Assembly (NCBI RefSeq): GCF_900106855.1 | Contig: NZ_FNWI01000004.1 | Location: forward strand, 1,550,001 to 1,614,000 | DNA length: 64,000 bases | Reading direction: 5' to 3' | DNA from: Varibaculum massiliense | GTDB taxonomy: Bacteria > Actinomycetota > Actinomycetes > Actinomycetales > Actinomycetaceae | In this document: positions 1-9,145 of the stretch, in pieces | Layout of the letters: the number at the start of each line of letters is the position of its first letter | How positions within the stretch are numbered: position 1 is the first letter of the stretch | The notes under the pieces: generated by a model | Told to the model about the DNA's origin: nothing | Seen by the model: only the letters and a program-made list of their open reading frames with translations | The model's database searches: none | Position numbers and translations under genes: made by a program

Positions 1-108
1 ATGGAAACGATTGAGATTTCTGCCAGCTAGTGCGACCTGTTCGGTGTCGCTGGAATTTTTGGGTTTCAAACGGAGGCTCCCGTTCGCCTACGTGTTCCCA
101 GCTGCGTC

Positions 109-1170
109 CTAGTCGACTAACAAAAGTACGGTTCCCAACGAGACTGCGGCGATTAGGACACTTAGGATGATTCCGAGGAGGAGGGCGCGCCCTCCGGATT
201 TAATCACGTTGCGCAGGTTTACCCCGGCTCCCATCGCGCCCATCGCTACCGTCAGGAGCAGGGTAGCAACCGTGCCTCCTAGGGTGTTGAAAATGCTATT
301 GACAGTGGGGATGCCGGCCAACACCGAAGCTAGCACGACCGCAACCAGGAATCCCAGCACGAACCCGGGGATTAGGGGCGGGCGCTTACCAGAGCTAGCT
401 TTTTCTGCTTGTTCGTGGCGCACTTCCACTACGCGCCGTTCGATAATCCCCACAATCGCCACTACGATTGCCAGGCAGGCTACCCGTCCCAACTTGGTGG
501 CGGTAGCCAAATCAGAGATTGCCGGGTCATAAATGTTTGCGGCTGCTACTACCTGACCTACCTCGTGAATAGAGGCGCCCAGCCAGACGGCTGCCTGGGT
601 GGGGGACAGGTGCAGTGCGTGGGCGGCAGCCGGCAAAGCGACGAGGGAGAGCGTCCCGAATAGGGTAACGCAAGCGATAGCAGTCGCGACCGCATCATCG
701 GCGTCCTCGCGACTGCGGGCAGACACCACCGGGGAGATCCCGGCGACGGCAGAAGCCCCGCAAATAGCGGTACCGGAGGTGGTCAGGATTCCGGTGGCGT
801 GACTGACCCGCATAAAATAAGTAAGTAGGTAACCCGCCACCATAGTGACCGCAACCGCGCAGATGATAGTCACAATCGCACCGGTGCCGAGCGCGGCAAT
901 AGCCGGTAGTGACAGGCGAAAACCTAGCAGCACCACCCCGGTCCGCAGGATTGTCTTCGCGGAAAAAGCGATACCGGGTTCGCAGACAGCCGGAATCAGT
1001 TTCGTGTTACGGACGGCTACCCCCAGCAGGATCGCCACCAGCATAGATGACAGGAGGGGAAAAAACAGGTTAATCAGCCAGGCGATACCGGCAATTACGC
1101 CCGCGTAGGCTACCCCTGGCAACAAGCGTTTAAAGTTATTCCAAAAATCCACTTGCCATATATACCACAT
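109..1170 (-). CDS. YeiH/UPF0324-family putative sulfate exporter
   Basis: A 353-residue integral membrane protein of the PF03601 (YeiH, 'putative sulfate exporter') family. About ten hydrophobic segments fill the chain. The conserved central signature GTAICGASAVAG lies near residues 133-144, and the family motif IHEVGQVVAA follows in the next third. A charged loop (about residues 240-265, rich in Arg, Glu and Lys) separates the N- and C-terminal membrane halves. Length is normal for the family. The substrate in this organism is not shown by the sequence; sulfate or sulfonate export is a family-name inference only. The start is the ATG at 1170; a GTG six codons later is also possible. It is transcribed away from the restriction-modification locus, and no sulfur-metabolism genes adjoin it. 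Confidence 0.85.
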   Translation of the reverse strand: MWYIWQVDFWNNFKRLLPGVAYAGVIAGIAWLINLFFPLLSSMLVAILLGVAVRNTKLIPAVCEPGIAFSAKTILRTGVVLLGFRLSLPAIAALGTGAIVTIICAVAVTMVAGYLLTYFMRVSHATGILTTSGTAICGASAVAGISPVVSARSREDADDAVATAIACVTLFGTLSLVALPAAAHALHLSPTQAAVWLGASIHEVGQVVAAANIYDPAISDLATATKLGRVACLAIVVAIVGIIERRVVEVRHEQAEKASSGKRPPLIPGFVLGFLVAVVLASVLAGIPTVNSIFNTLGGTVATLLLTVAMGAMGAGVNLRNVIKSGGRALLLGIILSVLIAAVSLGTVLLLVD

Positions 1171-1575
1171 GTTTTAGGTGATGGAGCTTAGTGAACCGGC
1201 AGAGAAAACTCCGATAGAGGCAGATAGTTGATAACCGGCAATGAACAACCCGAAGAAAATAACTTTCAACTCGTCTGTCAGATATTTGGTGCAATCACTA
1301 GAAATATGCAACCAGCTACCCGCTCCCTTACTGTTTGTAGTACCCGCGCAAAATTCCTTCAATAATCTGCTAATAAACCAAGGTAAATTCCTCGTTTGCC
1401 AAAGCTAAGTACGACCCGGTCGACGCGCTCAAAATGAATGAGGCACCGGTCTAATCGCGCGCTCAATGTACCTAAGGTACGTCGTTTATGGCTGTAGCTC
1501 TGAGAGAGCCGGGAATGATTGCTAATTCAAGGTAAGGTGACTGATAAGTAACAATTTCACCAAGAAAGGTGTGCG
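1171..1575. other. Gene-free divergent intergenic region
   Basis: About 400 bases between the divergent YeiH-type transporter and the restriction-modification gene. It must hold both promoters. A 62-codon frame on the minus strand begins with TTG, has no ribosome binding site and no recognisable similarity, so it was not called. No tRNA or strong hairpin was seen. Confidence 0.5.
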
Positions 1576-4466
1576 GTGAGTGAAGTAGGCAGCCGGCGGC
1601 GGGCGGCGGAGCATTTCGTGCAACAGTGGACAGGTCGCGGCTACGAAAAGGGCGAAACCCACAGTTTTTGGCTCTCCCTACTGCAAGATGTGTTGGGGAT
1701 GCACGAAGTTTCTACCAAGTGCCGTTTTGAGCAGCGCACCCGGACTCGCGGTTTTATTGACGTGGTGATTCCATCAGCGCGAACCATCGTGGAACAAAAA
1801 TCTTCTGGCGTAAACCTAGATGGGGGTGAGCTGCGTCAGGGGCAAATAGTTACCCCTTTCCAGCAGGCGAAACGTTATGCCGATGCGCTGCCGAATCGGC
1901 AACGCCCAGATTTTATTATTGTTTGTAACTTCGAGCGTTTCCGCATTCATGATCTCAATAAAGAGGATCCGGCCGGCGATTTTATTGAGTTTTCCTTAGC
2001 GGAACTGCCCGAGCAGTCTTATCTGCTGGATTTTTTGATTGACCCGGCATATTCGCGTACGGAAAAGGAACGCCAAGTCTCTATCCGTGCCGGACAGCTG
2101 ATTGGCAAATTGCATCGCGGGTTGTTGGAGCAATATCAAGACCCTGATTCTCCCTGGTCGCAGCACTGTCTGAACGTGCTGTGTGTGCGTTTGGTGTTTT
2201 GTCTTTTTGCCGAGGACGCGGGGCTTTTTGGCAAGGACGCGCTGCTGCGTTACCTGCGAGGTTTTAACGCTTCTCAAACCCGGGTGGCGCTGCAGTGCCT
2301 GTTCCAAGTGCTAGATACCCCACTTGAGAAGCGAGACCCCTATTTGGAGGAAGAACTCGCGGCTTTTCCTTATGTTAATGGGGGACTGTTCCGGGACTCC
2401 GCTGCCGGCGCTCCTCACTTCAAGGGTGCGGGGGAAGGTTCGGGTGAGGAAGGTACTCAGACCGTATTTCCCTCTTCGTTTGCGGGGGAGCCGGGACGAA
2501 GTTTAGAGATTCCGAACTTTACCGCGGAGCTGCGTGACCTACTGCTTAATGAGGTATCGCAAGGAACCGACTGGTCGCAGATTTCCCCTACCGTGTTTGG
2601 GGGCGTTTTTGAGTCGACTTTGAATCCGGAAACTCGCCGCAGCTCCGGAATGCACTACACCAGCCCGGAAAATATCCACCGGGTAATCGATCCGCTTTTC
2701 CTTGACGGTTTAAAGAATGAACTAGAGGGGATCCTGTCTGATCCCGGGATTTCCGGTAGGTCGCGGCGGGCGAAACTGCGTGCTTTTCAAAATCGTTTAG
2801 CCAGTTTGACCTGGATGGATAGCGCCTGCGGGTCCGGAAACTTCTTAACCGAAACCTATATCGAAGTGCGGCGCCTGGAAAACCAGGTGATTGCGGAGCT
2901 AGAGCGGGGGCAACAGGCTTGGGAATTTGAGCAGGAGGGCGCCGCTACTAACCAGATAAAAGTGAATCTGGGACAGTTCTACGGGATTGAGATTAATGAT
3001 TTCGCGGTGGCGGTGGCGCGCACTGCGCTGTGGATTGCCGAGCTGCAGGCTAATGGGGAAACAGCCGCGATTTTACAGCGGGAAGTAACGGATTTACCGC
3101 TGCACGATGACTCTAATATTGTGCTGACAAATGCGGTCCGCATGGACTGGGAGCAGTTGCTACCTGCGGAAAAGTGTTCATATTTTATTAGTAACCCTCC
3201 CTTTATTGGCTATTCGAACCACACCGCGGAGCAAAAGCAGGATCGGGCAGACCTATTTGGTAAGCGGGGGGGGTGCTGGACTATGTGGCCTGCTGGTACC
3301 AGAAAGCCGCCAACTATATGCAAAACACCGAGATCCGGGCCGCCTTCGTATCTACCAACAGTATTTGCCAAGGCCAACAGGTTACCCCGCTATGGCGACC
3401 GCTATTTGAGCAAGGGATTCGCATTAACTTCGCCCATCGCAGTTTCGTTTGGGACAACGAAGCCGAAAATCAAGCCCATGTACACGTGGTGATTATCGGG
3501 TTTTCTTATCAGGATGATTATCCAAAATATCTTTTTGAGCATTCTAAAGAGGGAGAATCCCGCCGCCAGCAGGTAGGACATATTAACGGCTATCTGACAG
3601 ACGCCCCGGATGTGTTTGTGGAAAAACGGACCAAACCGCTGTGCGAGGTTGTTCCGATGGTAGCGGGTGGTAAACCCACCGAGGGAGGAAACTTGCTGCT
3701 GTGGCAGGAAGAAAAAGACGAACTAGTAGCAAAAGAGCCGGCAGCCGAAAAATGGATTCGCCCCTTTTCTATGGGAGCTGAGTTCATTAATGGTAAACCG
3801 CGTTACTGCTTGTGGCTGGTTGATTGCCCGCCGTCAGAGTTAGCCCACCTGCCGCTGGTGCTGGAGCGGGTGCGCCGGGTAAAAGAGATGCGCCAGTCCT
3901 CGGCTAAGGCAGCGACCCGCAAGAAGGCGGATACTCCCTGGTTGTTCGATGAAATTCGTCCCCCGCAAGGAGATAAATATATTGCGGTGCCTGCAGTTTC
4001 TTCTGAACGCCGCAAGTATGTGCCTATCGGATTTGTTGATAACGGCATGATCCCAGGTAATAAATTATTTTTTATCCAAAATGCGGGGCTATTTGAGTTC
4101 GGTGTCCTCACCTCCCAGTTTCATAATGCCTGGATGCGAGTGGTCGCCGGCAGGCTGAAAAGCGACTATAACTACGGGAACACCACCGTTTACAACACCT
4201 TTATTTGGCCAGACCCCACCCCGGAGCAAAAACGAGCAATCGAGGAGGCCGCCGCCCTCGTCCTCGAAAAGCGGAAAACCTATGCCCCATCTACCTTGGC
4301 GGAGCTGTATGACCCGGACAATGATTTCCTTTATCCGGAGTTAACCCGGGCGCACGCCCAGCTAGACCGGGCAGTGGAAGCCGCCTACGGGGTGAACTTT
4401 GCCGGTGACGAAAGCAAAATCACCGCCCACCTGTTCACCCTCTACCAGGCCGCCACCACCCCCTAA
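1576..4466 (+). pseudogene. MmeI-like (type IIL/IIG) restriction-modification enzyme, frame broken at a G tract
   Basis: A single-chain restriction endonuclease and adenine methyltransferase of the MmeI type, split into two frames (1576-3492 and 3273-4466). The N-terminal nuclease motif is visible as D62 with E73-Q-K75 (PD-(D/E)xK). The SAM-binding motif DSACGSGNF lies near residue 415 and the catalytic NPPF near residue 540. The rest of the methyltransferase, the target-recognition region and the C-terminal helices are in the second frame. The frames meet at a run of eight G (3266-3273). Nine or six G would restore one chain of about 963 residues, close to the roughly 920 of MmeI. As written, translation runs 70-odd codons out of frame and stops at 3492. 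Start is GTG at 1576, preceded by AAGAAAGG. A Gly/Glu-rich insertion (about residues 273-310) interrupts a normally compact segment. A phase-variable OFF allele, a true pseudogene or a sequencing error are all possible. Confidence 0.85.
3266..3273 (+). repeat. G8 homopolymer at the restriction-modification frameshift
   Basis: Eight consecutive G residues between codons for Lys-Arg and Val-Leu-Asp of the methyltransferase domain. The upstream and downstream conserved frames differ exactly here. A change of +1 or -2 G makes one continuous frame. Such tracts are classic sites of slipped-strand phase variation. Confidence 0.9.
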
Positions 4467-4502
4467 CTCCCGGATTTAGTTTGCCTGAGGTACCTGGTAG
4501 TA

Positions 4503-4531
4503 TTGTCTTCATTACCCAAAAGTAATACAAT
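4503..4531 (+). promoter_or_regulatory. Promoter of the toxin-antitoxin operon
   Basis: TTGTCT (4503-4508), 17 bases, then TACAAT (4526-4531) form a good -35/-10 pair ahead of the antitoxin gene, which has a GGGGAGGT ribosome site. Confidence 0.55.
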
Positions 4532-4560
4532 CGTAGTACGCGTATGCGGGGAGGTATTCA

Positions 4561-4785
4561 ATGGGGGTTATTAGTTTGCGGGTTCCAGAGGAGGAACTCG
4601 CTCGTTATAAAGACTATGCGCGCATCCAAAACCAGAGCTTATCAGCAGTTATCCGTGCTACCATGATGGAACGGATTGAGGAAGAGTATGACCTTAAAGT
4701 TATCGAGAATTATGAAACGCAAAAGGCTGCTGGCGAAGTAGAGCTTTACTCTCACGATGACGTGTGGGCGGAGCTAGGGGTATGA
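4561..4785 (+). CDS. RelB/DUF6290-family antitoxin
   Basis: A 74-residue protein with an N-terminal ribbon-helix-helix pattern (short strand MGVISLRVPEEE, then two helices through about residue 45) and an acidic C-terminal tail, as in RelB-type antitoxins that neutralise a RelE toxin and repress their own promoter. The start ATG follows the strong site GGGGAGGT. Its TGA stop overlaps the toxin ATG in an ATGA junction, indicating translational coupling. It lies directly downstream of the restriction-modification gene, forming a small defence patch. Family assignment is by fold pattern and context. Confidence 0.85.
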   Translation: MGVISLRVPEEELARYKDYARIQNQSLSAVIRATMMERIEEEYDLKVIENYETQKAAGEVELYSHDDVWAELGV

Positions 4786-5048
4786 ACTATCGCCTCTACT
4801 ACACCAAGGAAGCCAAAAAGGCTCTCAAAAAACTGGATAAGCCGATTTTGGTGATGGTTAAAGCCTGGATAGAAAAGAATTTGAACAACACTGATGATCC
4901 CAGAAGATACGGGAAGGCACTAAAAGGGAAATACTCTGGATATTGGCGTTATCGTGTCGGTAACTATCGCCTTATTTGCGAAATTCGTGACCAAGAATTG
5001 GTGATTATCCTTATCGACCTGGGTCATCGTAGAGAAATCTACCGTTAA
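4782..5048 (+). CDS. RelE/ParE-family toxin
   Basis: An 88-residue basic protein with the RelE pattern: an N-terminal strand (MNYRLYYTKEAKKALKKL), a helix pair, then the strands GYWRYRVGNYRLICEI and a C-terminal LGHRREIYR. RelE relatives cleave mRNA in the ribosome A site, and the conserved Arg and the final His-Arg-Arg-Tyr region are typical. A longer reading from 4764 adds six residues, but the ATG at 4782 overlaps the antitoxin stop (ATGA) and matches where family members begin. The partner is the antitoxin immediately upstream. ParE-type gyrase inhibition cannot be excluded from sequence alone. Confidence 0.88.
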   Translation: MNYRLYYTKEAKKALKKLDKPILVMVKAWIEKNLNNTDDPRRYGKALKGKYSGYWRYRVGNYRLICEIRDQELVIILIDLGHRREIYR

Positions 5049-5084
5049 GTCGGCGTACTGAGCTCGCGTCACGGGCGGGGTTTA

Positions 5085-5107
5085 ATATGTAAAGCAGTTT
5101 TACATAT
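5085..5107. promoter_or_regulatory. Inverted repeat 1 upstream of lysA
   Basis: ATATGTAAA (5085-5093) and TTTACATAT (5099-5107) are perfect complements around a five-base centre. The repeat shares its TGTAAA/TTTACA core with the second repeat seven bases downstream, suggesting a tandem operator. Confidence 0.6.
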
Positions 5108-5113
5108 CAAGAA

Positions 5114-5148
5114 AACGTGTAAAAAAATCCATGAATTTTTTACACGTT
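5114..5148. promoter_or_regulatory. Inverted repeat 2 upstream of lysA (13-bp perfect arms)
   Basis: AACGTGTAAAAAA (5114-5126) pairs perfectly with TTTTTTACACGTT (5136-5148) around nine bases. It lies 30 bases before the putative lysA -35 box and 65 bases after the toxin stop. The AT-rich stem with no trailing T run argues for a protein-binding site more than a terminator, though a weak terminator for the toxin operon is possible. Confidence 0.6.
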
Positions 5149-5178
5149 GCCGGTTCTATCCAGCCTGCGGGAAAGGTT

Positions 5179-5207
5179 TTGCAAGCTTATAGCGGCTTGG
5201 CGATACT
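5179..5207 (+). promoter_or_regulatory. Putative lysA promoter
   Basis: TTGCAA (5179-5184), 17 bases, then GATACT (5202-5207) precede lysA. It is the best -35/-10 pair in this gap. Confidence 0.45.
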
Positions 5208-5243
5208 TTAAGAGAAGATACCTAGATGCTTGAGAGGTTACCG

Positions 5244-6629
5244 ATGCTCACTTGTCCCGAACCTGCCGCTAATCCCGTGCTGTGGCCCGGGGGAGTCAAG
5301 CGAGAGGAAGATAGGCAGCTTTCTTTTGCCGGACAAAAAGTAACTGAGCTGGCTCGGCGTTTTGGCACCCCCTCCTACCTATTTGACCTAGATGATTTTG
5401 CTGCTCGCGCCGAAACCATTGCTTCGGCGATGGCGGAAGAGTTTTGGGAAGGGTATGGATTTTCCGGTGCCAGCGTCTATTACGCGGGCAAGGCTTTCCT
5501 GTGTACCGCTTTAGGGGATGCCCTCGCCCGGGCGGGGATGGGAATCGATACCGCCAGCCTGGGAGAACTTACGGTCGCGCTCAATCCCGCAATGGGGGTT
5601 GACCCTAAGAAGATCGGGCTGCACGGGAACAATAAATCCCGCGACTGTCTGCGCCTGGCACTGCGCAGCGGGATTGGACGGATCATTGTAGATTCCCTTT
5701 CTGAAATCGACCTCTTGCAGTCCCTGAGCGAAAGCGAAAATACCATTGCTCCGGTGATGGTGCGGGTAACCACCGGAGTGCACGCTGGGGGACATAGCTT
5801 TATCGCTACTGCCCACGAAGACCAAAAATTTGGCCTCTCCCTGGCATCTGGAGCCGCCCTCCAAGCAGTCAAGAAAATTATTGCTGCCCCAAATCTGCGC
5901 CTGGTGGGGCTGCATTCCCATATCGGCTCCCAAATCAAAGATTTAGCATCCTTCCAGGTGGCGGCGGAAAGACTGCTGGCATTCCGCGCCCAGGTGCAAC
6001 GCCTTGGCGAGCCCGTCCCCGAAGTCGACCTGGGTGGGGGCTTAGCAATCTCCTATCAAGGGGAGGAAGTGCCTACTGCCAGCCAGTATGCCCGCTCCCT
6101 GGCAGCCTCGGTAAAGAAAGCCTGTCAGCAGGCAGGCACAGATATACCCCACATCTCGATTGAACCCGGACGCTGGCTGGCCGGTCCGGTATGCGTCAGC
6201 CTGTACCAGGTGGGAACGGTCAAAGACGTGCAGCTAGAGGACGGCAGCGTCCGCAAATACGTGAGCGTAGATGGAGGCATGAGCGATAACATCCGCCCCG
6301 CCCTCTATGCCGCCGGATATGTGACCACTTTGGCGTCGCGGGTTTCAGATGCTCCGGCGACCAGCTGTCGCGTTGTGGGAATGCATTGCGAATCCGGAGA
6401 TATTTTAGTGCCCGAAATTGCGTTGCCTGCCGATATCCATGCTGGTGATTTGCTAGTAATTCCCGCTACCGGCGCCTACGGGAGGGCGATGGCCTCCAAT
6501 TACAATATGGTGCCCCGCCCCGGAGTGGTGGGGCTGAGCCGTAAATCATCCCCACGTTATATAGTCGCGCGAGAAACTGTGGATGACCTGCTGCGACTAG
6601 ATACCGGAGCGGTCGGCTTATCTCAGTGA
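5244..6629 (+). CDS. lysA: Diaminopimelate decarboxylase
   Basis: A PLP enzyme of fold type III that decarboxylates meso-diaminopimelate to lysine, the last step of lysine synthesis. The PLP lysine is in YYAGKAFL near residue 83. HSHIGSQI, the phosphate-binding DLGGGL, the substrate Arg in EPGRWL, the MHCESGD motif (catalytic Cys and Glu) and the C-terminal GAYGRAMASNYN all appear in family order. Length of about 461 residues is normal. The ATG at 5244 is preferred over the one at 5226 because GAGAGG lies six bases before it. It heads the block lysA–hom–thrC–thrB, so lysine and threonine branches of aspartate metabolism sit together; hom begins 94 bases downstream. Two inverted repeats upstream suggest regulation. 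Confidence 0.95.
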   Translation: MLTCPEPAANPVLWPGGVKREEDRQLSFAGQKVTELARRFGTPSYLFDLDDFAARAETIASAMAEEFWEGYGFSGASVYYAGKAFLCTALGDALARAGMGIDTASLGELTVALNPAMGVDPKKIGLHGNNKSRDCLRLALRSGIGRIIVDSLSEIDLLQSLSESENTIAPVMVRVTTGVHAGGHSFIATAHEDQKFGLSLASGAALQAVKKIIAAPNLRLVGLHSHIGSQIKDLASFQVAAERLLAFRAQVQRLGEPVPEVDLGGGLAISYQGEEVPTASQYARSLAASVKKACQQAGTDIPHISIEPGRWLAGPVCVSLYQVGTVKDVQLEDGSVRKYVSVDGGMSDNIRPALYAAGYVTTLASRVSDAPATSCRVVGMHCESGDILVPEIALPADIHAGDLLVIPATGAYGRAMASNYNMVPRPGVVGLSRKSSPRYIVARETVDDLLRLDTGAVGLSQ

Positions 6630-6723
6630 TAAATCCGCGGAGCGCTCTGTCATTAATACCCGCTAGAGTAGAAAGCCCGGCAGGTAAAAATGCCCGGACG
6701 AAAGCGTTGAAAAGAGGGTGAAA

Positions 6724-8019
6724 ATGAAAAAAGCGGTCAAAATAGCGGTCCTCGGGTGCGGAACCGTGGGTGCTCAAGTGGTGCGTCTCCTGCAAGAACG
6801 CGCCGCCGACTACCAGGCTAGATGCGGAGCCAGCCTGGAGATTATCGGTATTTGTGTAAATAATCTGGCTGCCCCCCGCCCCGATTTTATTAGCCGCGAC
6901 CTGCTTACTGACCAGGCGGAACCCTTGATTGACCAAGCTGACCTGGTAATTGAACTAATCGGGGGAATCGAGCCGGCGCGCACCTACATTACCCGCGCCC
7001 TCGAAGCTGGCAAATCCGTAGTCACCGGCAATAAAGCTTTGCTGGCACAATACGGCCCGGAACTTTTTGATCTGTCTCGCCAGCGGGAAGCAGACCTCTA
7101 CTATGAGGCTGCAGTCGCAGGCGCCATTCCCGTGGTCTACGGCCTGCGCGAATCTTTGGCGGGGGATCGCGTCCAGGTGGTACAGGGCATTGTTAATGGC
7201 ACCACCAACTACATGCTTGACCAGATGGAAAAGAAAGGCTGGTCGTTCGAGCAGGCGCTATCTACCGCGCAAGAACTGGGATACGCCGAAGCGGATCCCA
7301 CTGCCGATATTGATGGGTTAGATGCCGCTGCCAAATGCGCCCTGCTGGCGCAGCTGGCTTTCCACACTCGAGTTTCCCTCGACCAGGTAGCAGTCAAGGG
7401 GATTCGCCATATCACCGCGGATGATATTGTCGACGCTAAAGAATCGGGACGTACTATAAAACTGCTGGCGATTGCCCAGCTCGCGCAAGACGAACAGGGA
7501 CGCGAATGCGTATCTTGCCGGGTAGAGCCGGTATTGGTGAAACCAGAAAATCCACTGGCAAACATCGCGGGAGCCTTTAACGCGATTGTGATCGATGCCG
7601 AGGCCGCGGGCAGGCTAATGTTCTACGGACAAGGTGCCGGCGGGGTACAAACTGCCTCGGCAGTGCTCTCGGATGTGGTGGCCGCCGCGTTCCACCTGGT
7701 ATCCGGGGGCAGTGCGCCCCGCGAATCCGCCTACGCCGATTTGCCGCAAATGCCGGCCGGACAGGTGCGTTCTAAATACAGCATCCGCCTAGAGGTAGAG
7801 GACGCTACCGGAGTATTAGCCGAGGTAGCCGGGATTTTTGCTCGCCGGGGGATCTCTATTGAGCAGGTACGCCAACGCAATGACGCCGAATCCGCTAAAG
7901 CGGTAGTTTCCCTATCAACTGCCTGGGCGCGGGCAGACGCCATAGACTTAACGGTAAAAGATTTGGCCGCCGCGCAGCCGGTGAGCCGAGTAATCCAAGT
8001 AATCAGTATGGAGGGCTAA
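6724..8019 (+). CDS. hom: Homoserine dehydrogenase
   Basis: A 431-residue enzyme that reduces aspartate semialdehyde to homoserine, the branch point to threonine and methionine. The N-terminal nucleotide-binding loop is GCGTVG (residues 11-16). The catalytic domain carries VNGTTNYML and the EADPTADIDGLDAAAK substrate region. A C-terminal ACT domain (about residues 345-420, beginning IRLEVEDATGVLAEVAG) points to allosteric feedback, usually by threonine. The ATG at 6724 is chosen over the GTG at 6718 because GAGGG is then six bases upstream. thrC starts three bases after the stop, so the two are almost certainly co-transcribed. Confidence 0.96.
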   Translation: MKKAVKIAVLGCGTVGAQVVRLLQERAADYQARCGASLEIIGICVNNLAAPRPDFISRDLLTDQAEPLIDQADLVIELIGGIEPARTYITRALEAGKSVVTGNKALLAQYGPELFDLSRQREADLYYEAAVAGAIPVVYGLRESLAGDRVQVVQGIVNGTTNYMLDQMEKKGWSFEQALSTAQELGYAEADPTADIDGLDAAAKCALLAQLAFHTRVSLDQVAVKGIRHITADDIVDAKESGRTIKLLAIAQLAQDEQGRECVSCRVEPVLVKPENPLANIAGAFNAIVIDAEAAGRLMFYGQGAGGVQTASAVLSDVVAAAFHLVSGGSAPRESAYADLPQMPAGQVRSKYSIRLEVEDATGVLAEVAGIFARRGISIEQVRQRNDAESAKAVVSLSTAWARADAIDLTVKDLAAAQPVSRVIQVISMEG

Positions 8020-8022
8020 AAC

Positions 8023-9126
8023 ATGGCGCATCTGTGGCAGGGAATAATCAACGAATACCGCGATTGGCTCCCCGTAGGTGATGAAGAAGAAATCGTTACT
8101 TTACAGGAGGGCGGCACTCCGCTGATTTATTCGGAGGATCTGTCTAATGAGGTAGGGGCGAAAGTCTATATCAAAGTCGAAGGCGTGAACCCCACCGGCT
8201 CTTTTAAAGACCGCGGGATGACCATGGCGATTACCAAGGTGGTCTCTAGCGGACAAAAGATGGTGGCCTGTGCCTCTACCGGCAACACCTCGGCATCTGC
8301 CGCCGCCTATTCGGCGAAAGCTGGCCTGGAATGTGCAGTAATCCTGCCTGCCGGGAAGATCGCTGCCGGCAAACTCGCGCAAGCGATAGTGCATGGGGCG
8401 CGGCTAGTGGCAGTGGATGGCAACTTCGACCAATGCCTAACCATTCCCCGCCAGCTCACCGAAAGCTATCCGGTAGCCCTAGTTAACTCGATTAACCCCT
8501 ACCGCCTGCAGGGGCAAAAGACTGCGGCCTTTGAAATCGTTGACTTCCTGGGGGACGCCCCCGATATTCACGTGCTGCCCGTAGGGAACGCCGGAAATAT
8601 CTCCGCCTACTGGATGGGATACAACGAATATGCTGGTCGGCGCACTGCCGCCTCTTTAGAAAAAGAAACTAAACTCGGGCAGGCGCGCGCCAGCAAGGTA
8701 CCGCAAATGTGGGGGATCCAGGCGAAAGGCGCAGCTCCCTTTGTAGCCGGACACCCGATTGAGAACCCGGAAACCGTGGCGACTGCGATTCGGATTGGCA
8801 ACCCCGCCTCCTGGGATTACGCCTCGGCAGCCCGGGATGATTCCCACGGTTTCATCACCGCAGTCACGGACGAAGCTATTTTGGCGGCGCAAGCGCGCCT
8901 CGCGGCCAGTACCGGTATTTTCGTTGAGCCCGCCTCGGCGGCCTCGGTAGCTGGACTTTTGCAAGCTGCGGGGCAAGGGAAAGTTCCTGGAGATGCCACG
9001 ATAGTGTGTACCGTGACCGGTAATGGTCTGAAAGACACCGCGACTGCTCTGGGGGATCGAGATATTAACCCGCAGGTAATTGAGCCCACCTTACAGGCCG
9101 CGCTTCGCGCCCTAGACTTAAAATAA
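8023..9126 (+). CDS. thrC: Threonine synthase
   Basis: A 367-residue PLP enzyme of fold type II that converts O-phosphohomoserine to threonine. The PLP lysine is K62 in [12 protein letters not shown], the phosphate loop is the Gly-rich [11 protein letters not shown], and [16 protein letters not shown] precedes it. It is the short threonine synthase form common in Actinobacteria and Bacillus, without the N-terminal extension of the E. coli enzyme. It sits between hom and thrB in the threonine operon. thrB begins 19 bases after its stop but has its own -10 box there. Confidence 0.96.
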   Translation: MAHLWQGIINEYRDWLPVGDEEEIVTLQEGGTPLIYSEDLSNEVGAKVYIKVEGVNPTGSFKDRGMTMAITKVVSSGQKMVACASTGNTSASAAAYSAKAGLECAVILPAGKIAAGKLAQAIVHGARLVAVDGNFDQCLTIPRQLTESYPVALVNSINPYRLQGQKTAAFEIVDFLGDAPDIHVLPVGNAGNISAYWMGYNEYAGRRTAASLEKETKLGQARASKVPQMWGIQAKGAAPFVAGHPIENPETVATAIRIGNPASWDYASAARDDSHGFITAVTDEAILAAQARLAASTGIFVEPASAASVAGLLQAAGQGKVPGDATIVCTVTGNGLKDTATALGDRDINPQVIEPTLQAALRALDLK

Positions 9127-9133
9127 CCGGGAT

Positions 9134-9139
9134 TAAAAT
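9134..9139 (+). promoter_or_regulatory. Leaderless -10 box of thrB
   Basis: TAAAAT lies six bases before the thrB ATG with no Shine-Dalgarno sequence, the spacing expected for a leaderless transcript. thrB could be read both from the operon and from this promoter. Confidence 0.5.
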
Positions 9140-9145
9140 AGCAAT

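Noticed and set aside
1174-1362. 62-codon frame on the minus strand before the YeiH-type gene
   Set aside because: TTG start without ribosome site, no recognisable motif, and it lies in the promoter gap of two divergent genes.
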